Assembly (NCBI RefSeq): GCF_014356525.2
Contig: NC_052507.1
Location: forward strand, 40,102,368-40,166,367
From: Nilaparvata lugens
Lineage: Eukaryota > Arthropoda > Insecta > Hemiptera > Delphacidae
Direction of reading: 5' to 3'
Length of the DNA: 64,000 nt
This document shows positions 21,269 to 32,104 of this stretch, piece after piece; position 1 is the stretch's first letter; the number at the start of each line of letters is the position of its first letter. The notes beneath the pieces were generated by a model, which did no database searches, was not told the origin of the DNA, and was given only the letters and a program-made list of their open reading frames with translations. The position numbers and the translations under genes were made by a program.

Positions 21269-22636
21269 TATACATACAAAGATGGCACAGTTAATAGACC
21301 AAGCTTTTTAAATAAAAGCCTACAAGAGTCTAACCTATTCACCTTCTCTATACATCTGAGTGCCTTCTATTGAATCTTAAACACTCTGTCCATATTTTGT
21401 TGAGATGAATTACCTCATATTAAAATAGCATACCTAATAATGAGATAGTATAAGTCCATGGTAAGCAGTTAACAGTGATTTTTTATCATTCAGCCTAGCA
21501 AGCTGCCGCAGGACAAATACCCCAGATGATATCTTATTACATATCCTCTCAATGTAAGGATGCCATGTTAATTTCCTGTCCAATAAAATTCCCAAGAATG
21601 CTACTTTCTCTTCTTGGTCTAATTCATTTTCCTCTACAAACACATTTATTTCTCTATTCTCTACTGAATTAATTCACTTTTGAATTGTAGGAATTGACAT
21701 TTCTTACTATTTATTGTTATTGCCTTTGCTTCAAGAATTGGACAATTGACTGTACTCCAGTAAAAAGCATTATTTCTAGACTATAATAAATAATTGTTAA
21801 AGATAAGCGATGTGTCATCAGCAAACAACAGAGCTCTGTGATCTTTTAACTCTTTTGGTAATTGGTTCACATACAACAGAAACAGTAAGGGACCCAGAAT
21901 TGAGCCTTGAGGTACTCCAGCCTGGCCTCCAGTTTTTGAGATTTAATTTTTACTATTTCATTCCATCCACCTTGGTAAGCTCAACACACTGGTTTCTACC
22001 TATAAGATATGATTCAAACCATTTTAGTTCTATACCATTCACACCTACAGTTTTTAGTATTTCCAATAATATTCTATGGTTCACAAAAGCTTTGGATGAA
22101 TCAAGAAATATCGCGGCTGCCTTCTCACCTGAATCTATTATATCTATTAGTCTTTCAACAAGGGATACTATTGCAGTCTTAGTAGATTTTCCTTTCTGGA
22201 ACCCATGCTGTTCATCACATATGAAATTAATTTCTTCCAGGTGCATCAATAACCTATTTAAAACTACCCTTTCAAAAATTTTACTTATTACATTTAGAAT
22301 ACTAATGGGTCTATAATTTTCAACTATTTCAGAATCACCGGTCTTGAAAATTAGCAAAATTTTCCTTGTTTCAGATCATCAGGGAAAATACCCTACTCTA
22401 GTGAAGTATTAAGGAGATGCAATAAAGGGTCCAGTAATTCATTTTCACATTCTTTTAAAATTTTTCTTGAGACCCCATCCAATCCTACTGTTTTTTTGTT
22501 ATTCAAATTTTTTATTATTCTTGACAACTCATGCTTGATAATGGATGAAATTTAAATACTTTTCAATTGGCTCAGCATTTAATGTAGTTATTATAAGTAT
22601 TAGTGTTCAGTGACTTTTGGAGATTATATGCAACCT
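21269..22636 (-). pseudogene. LINE c: reverse transcriptase part of ORF2
   Basis: A minus-strand reverse transcriptase in several frames. From the 5' side it has KKTVGLDGVSRKILKE (about 22500), YRPISILNVISKIFERVV and QHGFQKGKSTKTA, AAAIFLDSSKAFVNH (the motif-A region, with a small deletion that removes a residue before VNH), WFESYLIGRNQCVEL, then [18 protein letters not shown], and the catalytic FADDTS at about 21810-21823. A thumb segment (AFLGILLDRKLTWHPYIE) and KLGLLTVPSLYV follow. The last is cut exactly where the Helitron ends at 21268. At least three frame breaks make it dead. LGLLTVPSLY-type endings are seen in Jockey/CR1-like elements. Confidence 0.8.
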
Positions 22637-24797
22637 AGTTGTGTGCCTGCCCCTTTTTAAAGGTGATAAAGAAGACAATTTTGAATAAAATTTAGAATAT
22701 ATAAATAGGCCGACACATCTAGAAAATACCTGAGTCTATACCTAATTCATGCAGGTGAACGGGCTAGAGTCAAGAAACTTCAATTAATCTTGCCATGCCT
22801 GATTTATAGGTTCATACTATAGAATAACACTACAATTTGAAATAATTGAAAAAATACAAACAGCTTCAATAACATTGGCAACTAAAATCGAACAACAGAA
22901 ACAACAATTTCATGTTACTTTGGTGACATTCTTCGTCTGATTCGGGGGCGCATTACTATCCCGATTGGATAGCAATACGTCACAAAACCAAACAATATCA
23001 GTCATCAAATAACAAGTTCATTTCAACATGGAATTACTCAAGTAAGAAAAGCCCGTTGAACCCAAGTTTCGTCGATAGTAACCATATAACCCACTTCATA
23101 ATAATTTTGAATCCCCACTTTTGATTGACATTCTCGAATGAACCTTTGTTTCTACACTGCACTTTCGTTGGTCTGTACGTTGCTTTATCGTCGGGGTTAC
23201 AGTACCTTGTTTTGGCGGTGAGCTTTTACCGGTTGAATTTGGCTAGACGGCGACGTCCTCTTACGTCCTAGACCTGTCGTCTGAACGGGTTGTCTTGAAG
23301 CGGTGTTACATAAAGTTGCGAAACCAAAGGGGTGGTAGTACAAGAATTGGTTTGGGGACACACATGAACCGCTGTAAATAAATGTATTACAGCATAATTT
23401 CTAACTTCCTACAATCATCAAAAGCTAAAACAGGAGTTTATTTGTTATTCAATTTAGATTTTATCTTGACGTTCTGATTCCATTCTCAAAATTTAACAGA
23501 TTTAAAACAAATTTACTTGCCAAAGTGTCATTAATATACAATGCAACATTTATGAAAACACCCGTAATAAATTAATATAATGCTTTTAGAAAATGAATAC
23601 TTCATTAATTATGATGTTAACTTTTATATAAGTTTGGTTTGCAAAATCAAATATAATTTTTCATATAGTAGCTCGACTAGTATTGTTGGAAACTTTTGCG
23701 CTAGCCAACATTTATTAATATTAATTCATGGAAAAGAAAAACTTTCTTCTTTGTCTATTAAGATTCTATCATAAAAATTTACCAAATTATTCGAAAGCCT
23801 AATGACATAAGAAAACAGAGTCTGAAAAAAATATAAAATTATAAAATGTCATAAACTCAATATGAACATAATCTTAAAAATTCCATTCCAATTTAAAGGC
23901 TATCTTCCTGACTTTCAGCGATACTCTACGATAATATATTTCCAGAAACAATAACTCAAATGTAACGTAACTGAAAACTTTCTATACTTCTTTAGAAAAA
24001 AATTTATAATTATCTTCCATCACTAATAAAATCAAAAGGATTATTCTCAATCAATATTATTAACTTGAAAAATAACAGGCTTAATTAATTCAATACTCTT
24101 ATGGAAGTTTCAATCAATTAAATTCCCTAAATTATATTTTAACCTTATTTTACGTACCTTAGCGGTTATTTGAAGAAACAATTATTCATACATGAAGAAG
24201 AAACACAATTAAACCTTTCAGGACATGGCACTACTAGAAAATTAAATAAAAATAAAACTAGCTCCCACATTAACTAAAAATGATATAAACTTATAAACTT
24301 GCCCAAAAAGGGTGAAACATAATGACTACATCTTTACTCTCGTAGTGCTCCTACCAAAGTGTCCTCCGAAACGTAATCTGGTCTCTCGACTGAGGAATCC
24401 CCACTACTGTATTTAGAAACAGGTCTCCTATTGGGCGAATGGGAATCAATTTGACCAATCGTCGCGTGGCTTCTAGAGCCTTTGGACCAAATAGTAACTG
24501 CAAAATCGGTAGTTTGTTATAATTTCAATGCTTGCTGTTTTCCAACTTATCACACTTTATGTCGCGACAGGAAGGCTAAGTTTTAGAGATAATTCCATAA
24601 TCTACATTCCTTGACGACTCGGAGCCACAATTTTTAAATATCTATCATGGGAAACTCGAAGTCATGGCCGTTCATAATAGAGAGAGAAAATAATTTATTT
24701 CGCTAACTCACTTACAATAATGGCTCTAGTCTATTGCGTATTAAATTTACTATTATAACTTGGGAAAAGGCCTGAATTAAAAAGAGTGCTCGGCACA
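22637..24797. other. Sequence between the two LINE c pieces
   Basis: About 2.16 kb is enclosed by a perfect 28-bp direct repeat (22609-22636 and 24798-24825). It is AT-rich and mostly unassignable. A possible mariner transposase relic lies around 22900-23400. A short C/G-richer block near 24350-24480 (GTCCTCCGAAACG, TCTGGTCTCTCGACTG) has no recognised function. Confidence 0.5.
22900..23400 (-). pseudogene. Possible mariner-type transposase relic
   Basis: On the minus strand at about 23102-23040 a frame reads YYEVGYMVTIDETWVQ and then stops. T-x-DETW is a common form of the block around the first catalytic Asp in mariner/Tc1 DDE transposases, which cut and paste DNA at TA sites. I could not find the other two acidic residues or terminal repeats, and flanking frames are broken. 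A chance match is possible. Confidence 0.3.
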
Positions 24798-25830
24798 AGT
24801 GACTTTTGGAGATTATATGCAACCTGTTGATAATATTTATTGAAAAAGTTACAAATGTCTATACTATCATCCATATAATTTCCATGTTCATCGATTATTC
24901 TAGGGACATTAGTAACTGTATCTTTTTGAGCTGCTCTCCTATTTCTATTAATTACCTCCCAAACAGCAGAGTTAAAATTGGTACTAGTTGTTAATATTTC
25001 AGCTGTTTTCTTACACTTAGCTTTCCTCACTTCTTTTGCATAGTTTTTCTTTAGACATTTGTATTTGACTTCACTCGGAACATCCCTCACTAATTTAAAT
25101 TCCTCATAAGCTTCCCTAACAATATTTCTTTGAGTAAGAATATCTTCAGTTATCCATTCATCCACTTTGTTTAATTTACTTTTTACTTTGACTTTTTTTA
25201 TCGGACAGCATACACTAATCTGAAATCTTAGAGTATCAATGAATTGCTCATATTTGTAATTTAGGTTACAACTGTTATAAACACTACTCCAATTTTCTTG
25301 AAGCAGTTCCTGCTTCAAACAATTTATATTTCCTAGCTCCTATTGCTGATTTTCTTTCACAAAAGTTTTTTTTCTGCTTGGATTCTGGCCCTGCAACTTA
25401 ACATCTACAATTTGATAGTTATGATCTGATAGATCTGAGCTACCTAACCTGACATTACAAACTTCTATATTTGTGAGGATATTATCAATAATTGTCTGTG
25501 AAGTTCGAGTTACTCTTGTATATTCGTGGACCTTAATTTCTAAATTATTGATATCAATAATATCTCTAATATCCTCTGTCATTTTATCCTGCCTGGAAAA
25601 ATCGGTATTGAAATCTCCTACTACTATAAAATTTGTGAAACGAGCGGTTGTAATTTCCAAAAGTGTATGGAGCAGCTCACAAAATTTGGGGTCTCCATTT
25701 GGTGACCTATAGATACCTAACACTGCTACCGTACCTCAAATCGATCATCAATTTTTAACCTTATTAGTCCCGTCACCTCTAAATCCATCTCAACAGAAAA
25801 TCTCTTAACAAAATCCAGTTCATAAGTCTT
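24725..25830 (-). pseudogene. LINE c: endonuclease and linker part of ORF2
   Basis: The 25723-25340 frame holds VLGIYRSPNGDPKF (the CxYRPP-like block), FIVVGDFNTDFSRQD (GDFN), TRTSQTIIDNILTN (S-x-IDNI) and SDLSDHNYQIVDV (SDH), which are successive motifs of the apurinic-like endonuclease that nicks target DNA. After a break, 25318-24731 reads the linker before the reverse transcriptase, including EWITEDILTQRNIVREAYEE, VWEVINRNRR and FNKYYQQVAYNLQKSL. The last nine residues are shared with the start of the other LINE c piece at 22636. The N-terminal endonuclease beyond 25740 is frame-shifted or lost, and the 3' part ends at about 24725. Confidence 0.8.
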
Positions 25831-25999
25831 ATCCTAAGTCTTAAGTCTTTAAGTCCTATAAGTCTTAAATCCTAATTCTAGTGGTTTGAGGGTCTTGGAA
25901 ATAAAAACCTAGATATGCGGTTGACTGACTGCTCTTATAATAATGAAAATAGTATTGAGAATATTACAAAATACATCCTTACATGGATAATCAAATAAT

Positions 26000-26640
26000 C
26001 AATCTGTCTTTAAGAGACCAACACAACATGTCTTTAAGAGATCAAATACTCATGTCTCTAAGAGACCAAATACACATGTCTTTAAGAGACCAAATACAAT
26101 ACGTCTTTAAGAGACCAAATACTCATGTCTTTAAGAGACCAAATACAATACGTCTTTAAGAGACCAAATACTCATGTCTCTAAGAGACCAAATTTACGGG
26201 GACACATCTGATATTGTAGTGGGGGGTATCAAGTACTTATTTAAGATCTGCCGTCCTCGAGTCCGGTGTCCAAAGGGTGATGGATGAGGATGAAGGGTGA
26301 TGGCCTCCAGGCATCGGGCTAGTGGCGTCAGATCGAAGATCGTCTTTCAGCCCCTCACGGCAAGGTCAGATGTCCGATATCACCAGCCATCTCGGTCGGC
26401 GAATTCGTAAGCCCTCGTTCGACAGCAAGGCATATTTACAGCTCGATCCTCGAATGAGTATTCAAGAATACACACACACACACAGAAAAAACCTGCAACA
26501 CAAGTCACAACTACTTAGTAATGCTAGAATAAATAACATCCTACTAAATATTGTATTCAATGAATTATTTCTCAAGAAATCATCTAATGAATACAATACA
26601 TACAATTTACATCAATAATTAAATTGAAGAAATATTATAG
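26000..26640. repeat. Repeat Q, copy 1, with tandem GTCTTTAAGAGACC array
   Basis: From about 26008 to 26190 the motif GTCTTTAAGAGACCAAATAC, or its GTCTCTAAG variant, recurs seven or so times with a period near 29 bp. Each unit contains the palindrome GTCT(C/T)TAAGAGAC. Downstream, GGGACACATCTGA, ATCAAGTACT, GGATGA..GAAGGGTGATGG and CTCCAGG are shared with 54390-54620. Weaker matches continue to ACTCACCC (26920 versus 54925) and CTCCAGGAGAGAA (27089). The class is unknown; an LTR-element remnant is one option. Confidence 0.65.
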
Positions 26641-28139
26641 GTTTTAATTGTAGAATTCGAAATCTAAGTTACAGAGTTGCAGTTGATGTACAACCAGTGA
26701 GTATTTCAAACTTTACTCACAATTACAAAATTCCAGAGATATACTCTAAATGACTGTACCAATAAAATAAAGAGTAGCAAGATACTCACTCCATTTAGTA
26801 TCACTTTCTTATACATTAGGATATTGTCATACATCTCAGATGTAAAACTGCAAAATTGAGTAAAATAAAATTATCAAAATAAAGACAATACAACAATACT
26901 ATAAAATATTCATTACTCACCCTTAAATGGGTTTTCGACTGTTACTGATCCATAGCCTACAATAATAATAAAGTGCAGCAGTCAACCGCTCTGAATTGAA
27001 TAAAATACTTCATGAATAAGTTATTGAAGAAAAGATAAGCGATTAAAAACTGTTGGAATACATGATTCCCAATTATATAATTTTAGTCTCCAGGAGAGAA
27101 CGAAAAGCAAGATGAGTATGTCATGATTCAATCAGACAAAGATATAATCAAGCTCAAAAACATGTCTGTACTCTACAGAATCTAAAAGCGGTCTCTTGTT
27201 CAGGTCTCCAAGTTGACCGAATCATGCTCAAAAAATAGGTATCAGGGCTAGCTATATTATACATTAAAAAATACCAAATTACAAAGGACGTGGTGGGGAC
27301 GACAATAATTTCCCTCAATAGAACGAGAAAGAAATAAAACTAAGAAGGACAAAATACAGGAAAGTTCCCTCAGTCAAAGTAGGAGACTCAGCAATAGAAT
27401 GGACGTTCAAATGATTTTTTATGATGATTTTGCGTCTATAACAATTCTAAGTACTCAGGGAAAACGTTGGAAAACAATAGAGGAAATATCAGAATTCAAT
27501 TACACAATGTGCTGGATTACATCATGAAACTACTCCGATACCGTGAGGATCGCAAGTCAATCCAGCACTCTAATAAATTTTTATCTTGGAAAAGTTTTAA
27601 TTTTGAAAAAATAAATAAATTTCGGCACACATTAAACACATATTTTTTCTCTTTTCTATAATATTAGAATCGTGAATAACACATATGAAAATATATCGTA
27701 GAAAAGTAATGGTATTTGATACATTCATATTAAATAATGGTGATAGCCTATATTTTTTGAAATTCAAAATAAATTGTACTGGTTGCATATTTTTGATCAC
27801 TTTTTTTCACATTGGTTTGCAGACGTCACGGAGTGCAAGAGATTTTTAATTAATGCTGGACTCAAAAATCAATTATTTTTATTTTGTATAATTTAAAATC
27901 AAGTTATAACCATTCTTGTAATTTGTTTTGTAATGATGATTATGTTTTTTTTCTGTAAGTTGACCACGAATACTGGTTAGTGAATACTGGTTAACTTGTT
28001 TCCTTTTTTTTATTGTAATTTGCTATGTTTTTGTGAAAAAGAAATCAATAAATTTCATTTTCAAATATAATGATTGTAATGTTTCAGAACAGCTCTGGTT
28101 TGGCAATCTAGCTTTTCACCTCAAACTTTGAATAATTTG
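26641..28139. other. AT-rich intergenic sequence
   Basis: It may include the weaker far end of repeat Q to about 27110. An AATAAA-containing ending near 28045 could be the 3' end of an old retroelement, but no coding motif supports it. I see no gene. Confidence 0.4.
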
Positions 28140-28429
28140 TCGAGAATGTTGTATAGTTGAATAGTACTCAAACCAAACCAAGGAAGAACTAATCTCGAGT
28201 CTCGGCGGCACCCTCTTCTATTACTAGCACGTCTGCTGGTGTTCTGATTTCGTGGGAGAAAAAGTTAGAGAGTTGGTTACAGTGAGTGTGAGTGTGTTGG
28301 TCGTTGAAAGGCTGTCTGGTAATCGTTGTGAAGGGTTTGGCATGACTGCTACTGCGGGAGAAGATATTTCATATTTTTGAGAGGATGCCCGCTCGAGCTG
28401 TACAAACGACAACTACTGTGAAAGTAGTG

Positions 28430-29350
28430 GTGGGGAAAAAGGGGTGAGAAACGAAATCAAGCCGTGGTGGAGAACAAGGAGGAGAAGGATGAGGAGGAAA
28501 ATTAGGATGAGGAAAAAGAGGAGGATGAGGGAGAGAGAGAGGTGGAAAATGAGAAGATGGAGTAGCAGGAGATGAGAGAGGGGAAAAATAGAAGAGAAAA
28601 AGAATCAGGTGGTGGAGTAGGAGAATAAGAAGAAGTAAGAGGAAGAGTAGGAAAAGAAGAAGACTAGGAAAATGGAGATTGAATATCGATGAAGAGAAGA
28701 AGGAAATGAAAAAATAATAATTATGATAAGAAGGAGAAATGGAAAAACGAAGAAGTGGAGAATGAAGATAAATTTTTGGATGGTGATGAGTATGAGAAAA
28801 GAATAGAAATGAAGATGAAAATAGCAGGAAATTAAGGATAAGAACAATGAACAAGTATAAGAACAATAATTACGAAAATAATTATATGAACAATAAGTTC
28901 AAGTTCAAAAAACATTGATAGGAGTTGGAGCTATTAGTTATTGATGCGAGAGGGAAGGATATAGTGGAAAGGATAAGAAGGCAGAGGGAAAATGCAGTTA
29001 AGGAGGACTAGGAGTGAAAGTGAGGAGGGGAAGCAGAAGTTGGAAGACGAGGTGAAGGAATGAGAGGAAAAAGTGAAGTATTTGCAGAAGGAAGTGTAAG
29101 AGAACCTATAGAATGATAAAAGACAGCATGTGCCAAGGAAGAACAAACAGAATACACAGAGAGAGAGTGAGATGGAAAAATAAGAACTTATCAACATTAC
29201 CTACAATATCATGAGAGGTTAGAAAACATTGGATTGATATATAAAGAGAGGAAAATTTTTCGTTCTAAGATGTGTGAGCGTGAGAGAGAAGACAGTCTAA
29301 GGACAAATGAAGAGAGAAGTGGTGTAATGAGAGACAGATTGGAAGGCGAC
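28430..29350. repeat. Purine-rich (GA) low-complexity tract
   Basis: The plus strand is strongly biased to A and G over roughly 900 bp (GGAGGAGAAGGATGAGGAGG and similar). Minus-strand frames are therefore Ser/Phe/Leu/His-rich, with no domain. This is compositional, not coding, evidence. Confidence 0.75.
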
Positions 29351-30580
29351 AAGGGACTGGTGACAAACAGAGATGGAAGCGGGAGTGAGAAAGGGTGGCA
29401 ACCGAATAGATGTTTCGTCTTATTTATTCTCATCGCTAGTTATTTCAAGGCAGGAATTGGTCATTTATTACAGCGAAATAGGCAGACTCGTTGTGTTGGT
29501 TGGCCCAGTGTCGTGTTTGCCAACCATTTCGCTCGTTTACGGGTCTCCTCTTTCTCTCGCACCCTCTGCTTCGCGTCAACAGCCTTTAGATTTCATCTTT
29601 ATCTCGTCCTGCCACACCTGTTCAGCGTCTTGCCTTTTATAGGCTACTAGCGTGTCTGATTCAGGACTGAGATTCGCCTTCACTAACCCAGTGACGCACT
29701 CACGTCGCCGACATCATGTTAACGCAAAGCAAGCACTGAAAATCGAATTGACCTCGTGTCTCGTGTGTGGTGTGCTGTTCCCCTGTTCCTCTCCACTGTT
29801 TATATGTACCAATTATTTTGACGCACCAATGAACCTTTATGAGAGAGATGTTGATGGTTACTGCATTCGGTATATAGTTTGCTTCTACTACAGTCACATG
29901 TTGTAGAACTTGCTGGATTTGCAGAAGAGCTAGTAGGTAACTTGCATGACTGGAATCTGGAAGCTCTGATTCCTTCCACTCGACAATGCACTGTTTTTTC
30001 GTACAGAATCATGATTTTCTTGAGAAAATATACATTATTTTTATAAATGCGTAAATACATCCAGTTCTGTACTCTAGAACAATAACTTTGTTTTATCACA
30101 TCATGCACATCACAATATAAACTTCGGTGAACAGTAGTATGTTAAATGAAGGTTATCGACGGAATCCTTATCTATAGAATTGTAGCTTCAACCTGAAGCT
30201 AAGAAAACCTCCATAATGGGAACATTGGATAAAGTACAATCCGCTTATGAAAACAGTTCTGCAATTCAAATATTATTATCTATAATCTTTTGTATGTTTA
30301 TTTTGTAAATCGACCATAACCATCACTAGTGCTTATTATCTGAGTTTCTACCGACGTATTTATGAACGGCAATGTTCCAGAATTGGCCTGATTATAAGAA
30401 TATAGTTTATTTCATTTTTGTATCGATAATCTTCTACTGAAATTGTGAGAAATCAGTTTGTATCATCAAGTCTATTATTGAAATAATTCTCTCAATATTC
30501 CAAATTTCTTCAATTCATGACATTTTTCATTTATCTAACGTTGAATGTACTATCAATTCAACTGTTTTTTCTGTTCACAG
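29351..30580. other. Intergenic sequence with a G+C-richer patch
   Basis: About 29440-29800 is less AT-rich than its surroundings (for example GTTGGCCCAGTGTCGTG, CCTGCCACACCTGTTCAGCG) and could be a promoter or 5' exon region. Overlapping frames on both strands have no domain. The rest is AT-rich with nothing visible. Confidence 0.3.
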
Positions 30581-30627
30581 GTGAGATGAAAATCGAAAAA
30601 TGACTTCAATAAAAACTGACCAAGCAG
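30581..30627 (+). other. Candidate small host exon with start codon
   Basis: A pyrimidine-rich stretch ending TTTTCTGTTCACAG (30567-30580) looks like a splice acceptor. An ATG at 30600 opens MTSIKTDQA, and GCAG|GTAATT at 30627/30628 fits a donor. However, CAG|GTGAGA at 30580/30581 is itself an excellent donor, and an upstream ATG at 30585 gives a five-codon frame. No following exon is recognised. I offer this as a weak candidate for the first coding exon of a host gene. Confidence 0.2.
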
Positions 30628-31830
30628 GTAATTGTTGTCTCTTTAATATAATTTATTTACTTAGTTCTCTATATGGGCTCTTTTTTACTGCGGAAAAACT
30701 GTTCATAATTCCGTTTCTATCCTATCTATTATGATATCTATCATCAATTCCAACCAAAAATGATCACACCTTCATATTATATGATAATTTATTATAATTT
30801 TGATAGCAAATTGGTATTCAAAAATTGTGTTTGAAACTCTGTGACAAATGGACTATTCTCGCTTTGTTAGTACACAAATTCTGAGTATTTTCGAGATGAA
30901 TACATTCGATTGTATATTGATACATCCCAAATATTCATAAAATAAATTGGTGCAATATTACACAAATTATCTTATCAAGCGGCTTCAATTGAAGCGTGAA
31001 AAAAACATTTTGTTCCTCAATTAATATTCCCCAATAAAAAAAGAAAAACAGCTTCAAATCCTTTCATCACTAATGCTGATAAATCTACTTTCATAAATCA
31101 CCATTGAAAGGTGGAGGTTCTATTCAGATCCACTCGCTCTATCCTCCTTAACAAAATTAAAAAATAAAAACCAGCCCAAGCATTTTAATTGGTTTAGTCA
31201 GATTCTGGTCTCCAATTGGCCAGCAGAGGAATAATCGAATTGTTAGAATGAGGAGCATTGCTGCTGTACGAGAAGCCCTAAATCCACAGTAACATGACGG
31301 CCCTGAAGTTTTTAACCGTCTTTGTTGACATGTCAAGATTGGGCAGCAGCTGATGAAGTTCATTCGTTGTTGACAATCATGGGACTCGTAACTCTTCATC
31401 AGTCCGGTCATCCTTTAATCTCGTTGTATTCGAGTCTGGATCCCACGGTCCGTTCGCACAGCTACACGTGTTTCACTTTGTCTCTTCTTTATCAACTACC
31501 ATAGCCTCACTGCTGACTGCTGATATTAATCTTGCCAATTCCGAGTCAAATTGATCATTGCTGCTGATTACAAACAAAGCATTTCCGCACGTGCATGATA
31601 TTTGTTCGCAGAGAATCCAATTAGGCAGCGATTCTAGAAGCTTGGAGCGATACAAAAAAAAAAACGGTGAGAATTGGACCTTCCGAGAGATCTTTTGAGA
31701 TAGCATTAAATCTACCAGTTTTTCCACAATAATTAAACGATTTTCCTATCAATTGAACTCATGAAATAATGCTTGCTGACCAAATTTCAACTGAGTGCAT
31801 TGAGATTAATTAGAAACCCATAGATAGGAG
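30628..31830. other. Intergenic or intronic sequence
   Basis: Nothing recognisable. The patch at 31150-31500 is somewhat less AT-rich, with short uninformative frames. Confidence 0.4.
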
Positions 31831-31841
31831 AATTTGTAAGT

Positions 31842-32093
31842 AAAAATAAATAAATTCGTATGGCTTTTGTTGGTGGGGAGTCCCTTGCGGGAAGGTCCCA
31901 CCGCTTGAATATATAATTTGAGCCGTCAATAGGCCTTACGACTGTCATACTTCAGCCGGGACCGACGTTTAACGTGCCTATCCGATAACACGGGAGTGAT
32001 CTGGTTAGAATTTTTTTTGTATTGAGAGGGTTTGAACCCGGGGTCTCTATGCTGCTACGCAGGCACTCTATCCACTAGACCACGGATCACTCC
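31842..32093 (-). mobile_element. tRNA-derived SINE with 11-bp target duplication
   Basis: The minus strand begins GGAGTGATCCG with a tRNA-like head: A box TGGTCTAGTGG (complement at 32072-32082) and B box GGGTTCAAACCC (complement at 32028-32039), the two internal RNA polymerase III promoter elements. A body follows with GTTATCGGATAGGCACG and CGTCGGTCCCGGCTGAAG, and the 3' end is an AATTTATTTATTTTTA tail at 31842-31855. The perfect direct repeat AATTTGTAAGT at 31831-31841 and 32094-32104 is the target duplication. SINEs are moved by a partner LINE's reverse transcriptase; the partner here is not identified. Confidence 0.9.
32028..32082 (-). promoter_or_regulatory. Pol III internal promoter (A and B boxes) of the SINE
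   Basis: The A box TGGTCTAGTGG matches TRGYNNARNNGG, and the B box GGGTTCAAACCC matches GGTTCRANNCC. The spacing, about 32 bp, is that of a tRNA gene. The head does not fold into a convincing full tRNA, so I do not call a functional tRNA gene. Confidence 0.85.
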
Positions 32094-32104
32094 AATTTGT
32101 AAGT

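Noticed and set aside
26000..26190. CRISPR array
   Set aside because: The repeat/spacer look comes from 29-bp tandem units with near-identical spacers in a dispersed eukaryotic repeat; there are no cas genes.
28369..28866. 165-codon minus-strand frame rich in Ser, Phe, Leu and His
   Set aside because: It mirrors the purine-rich low-complexity plus strand; no domain or start context supports it.
32025..32093. A tRNA gene
   Set aside because: A and B boxes are good, but the sequence continues into a SINE body with a tail and target duplication, and no proper acceptor stem was found.
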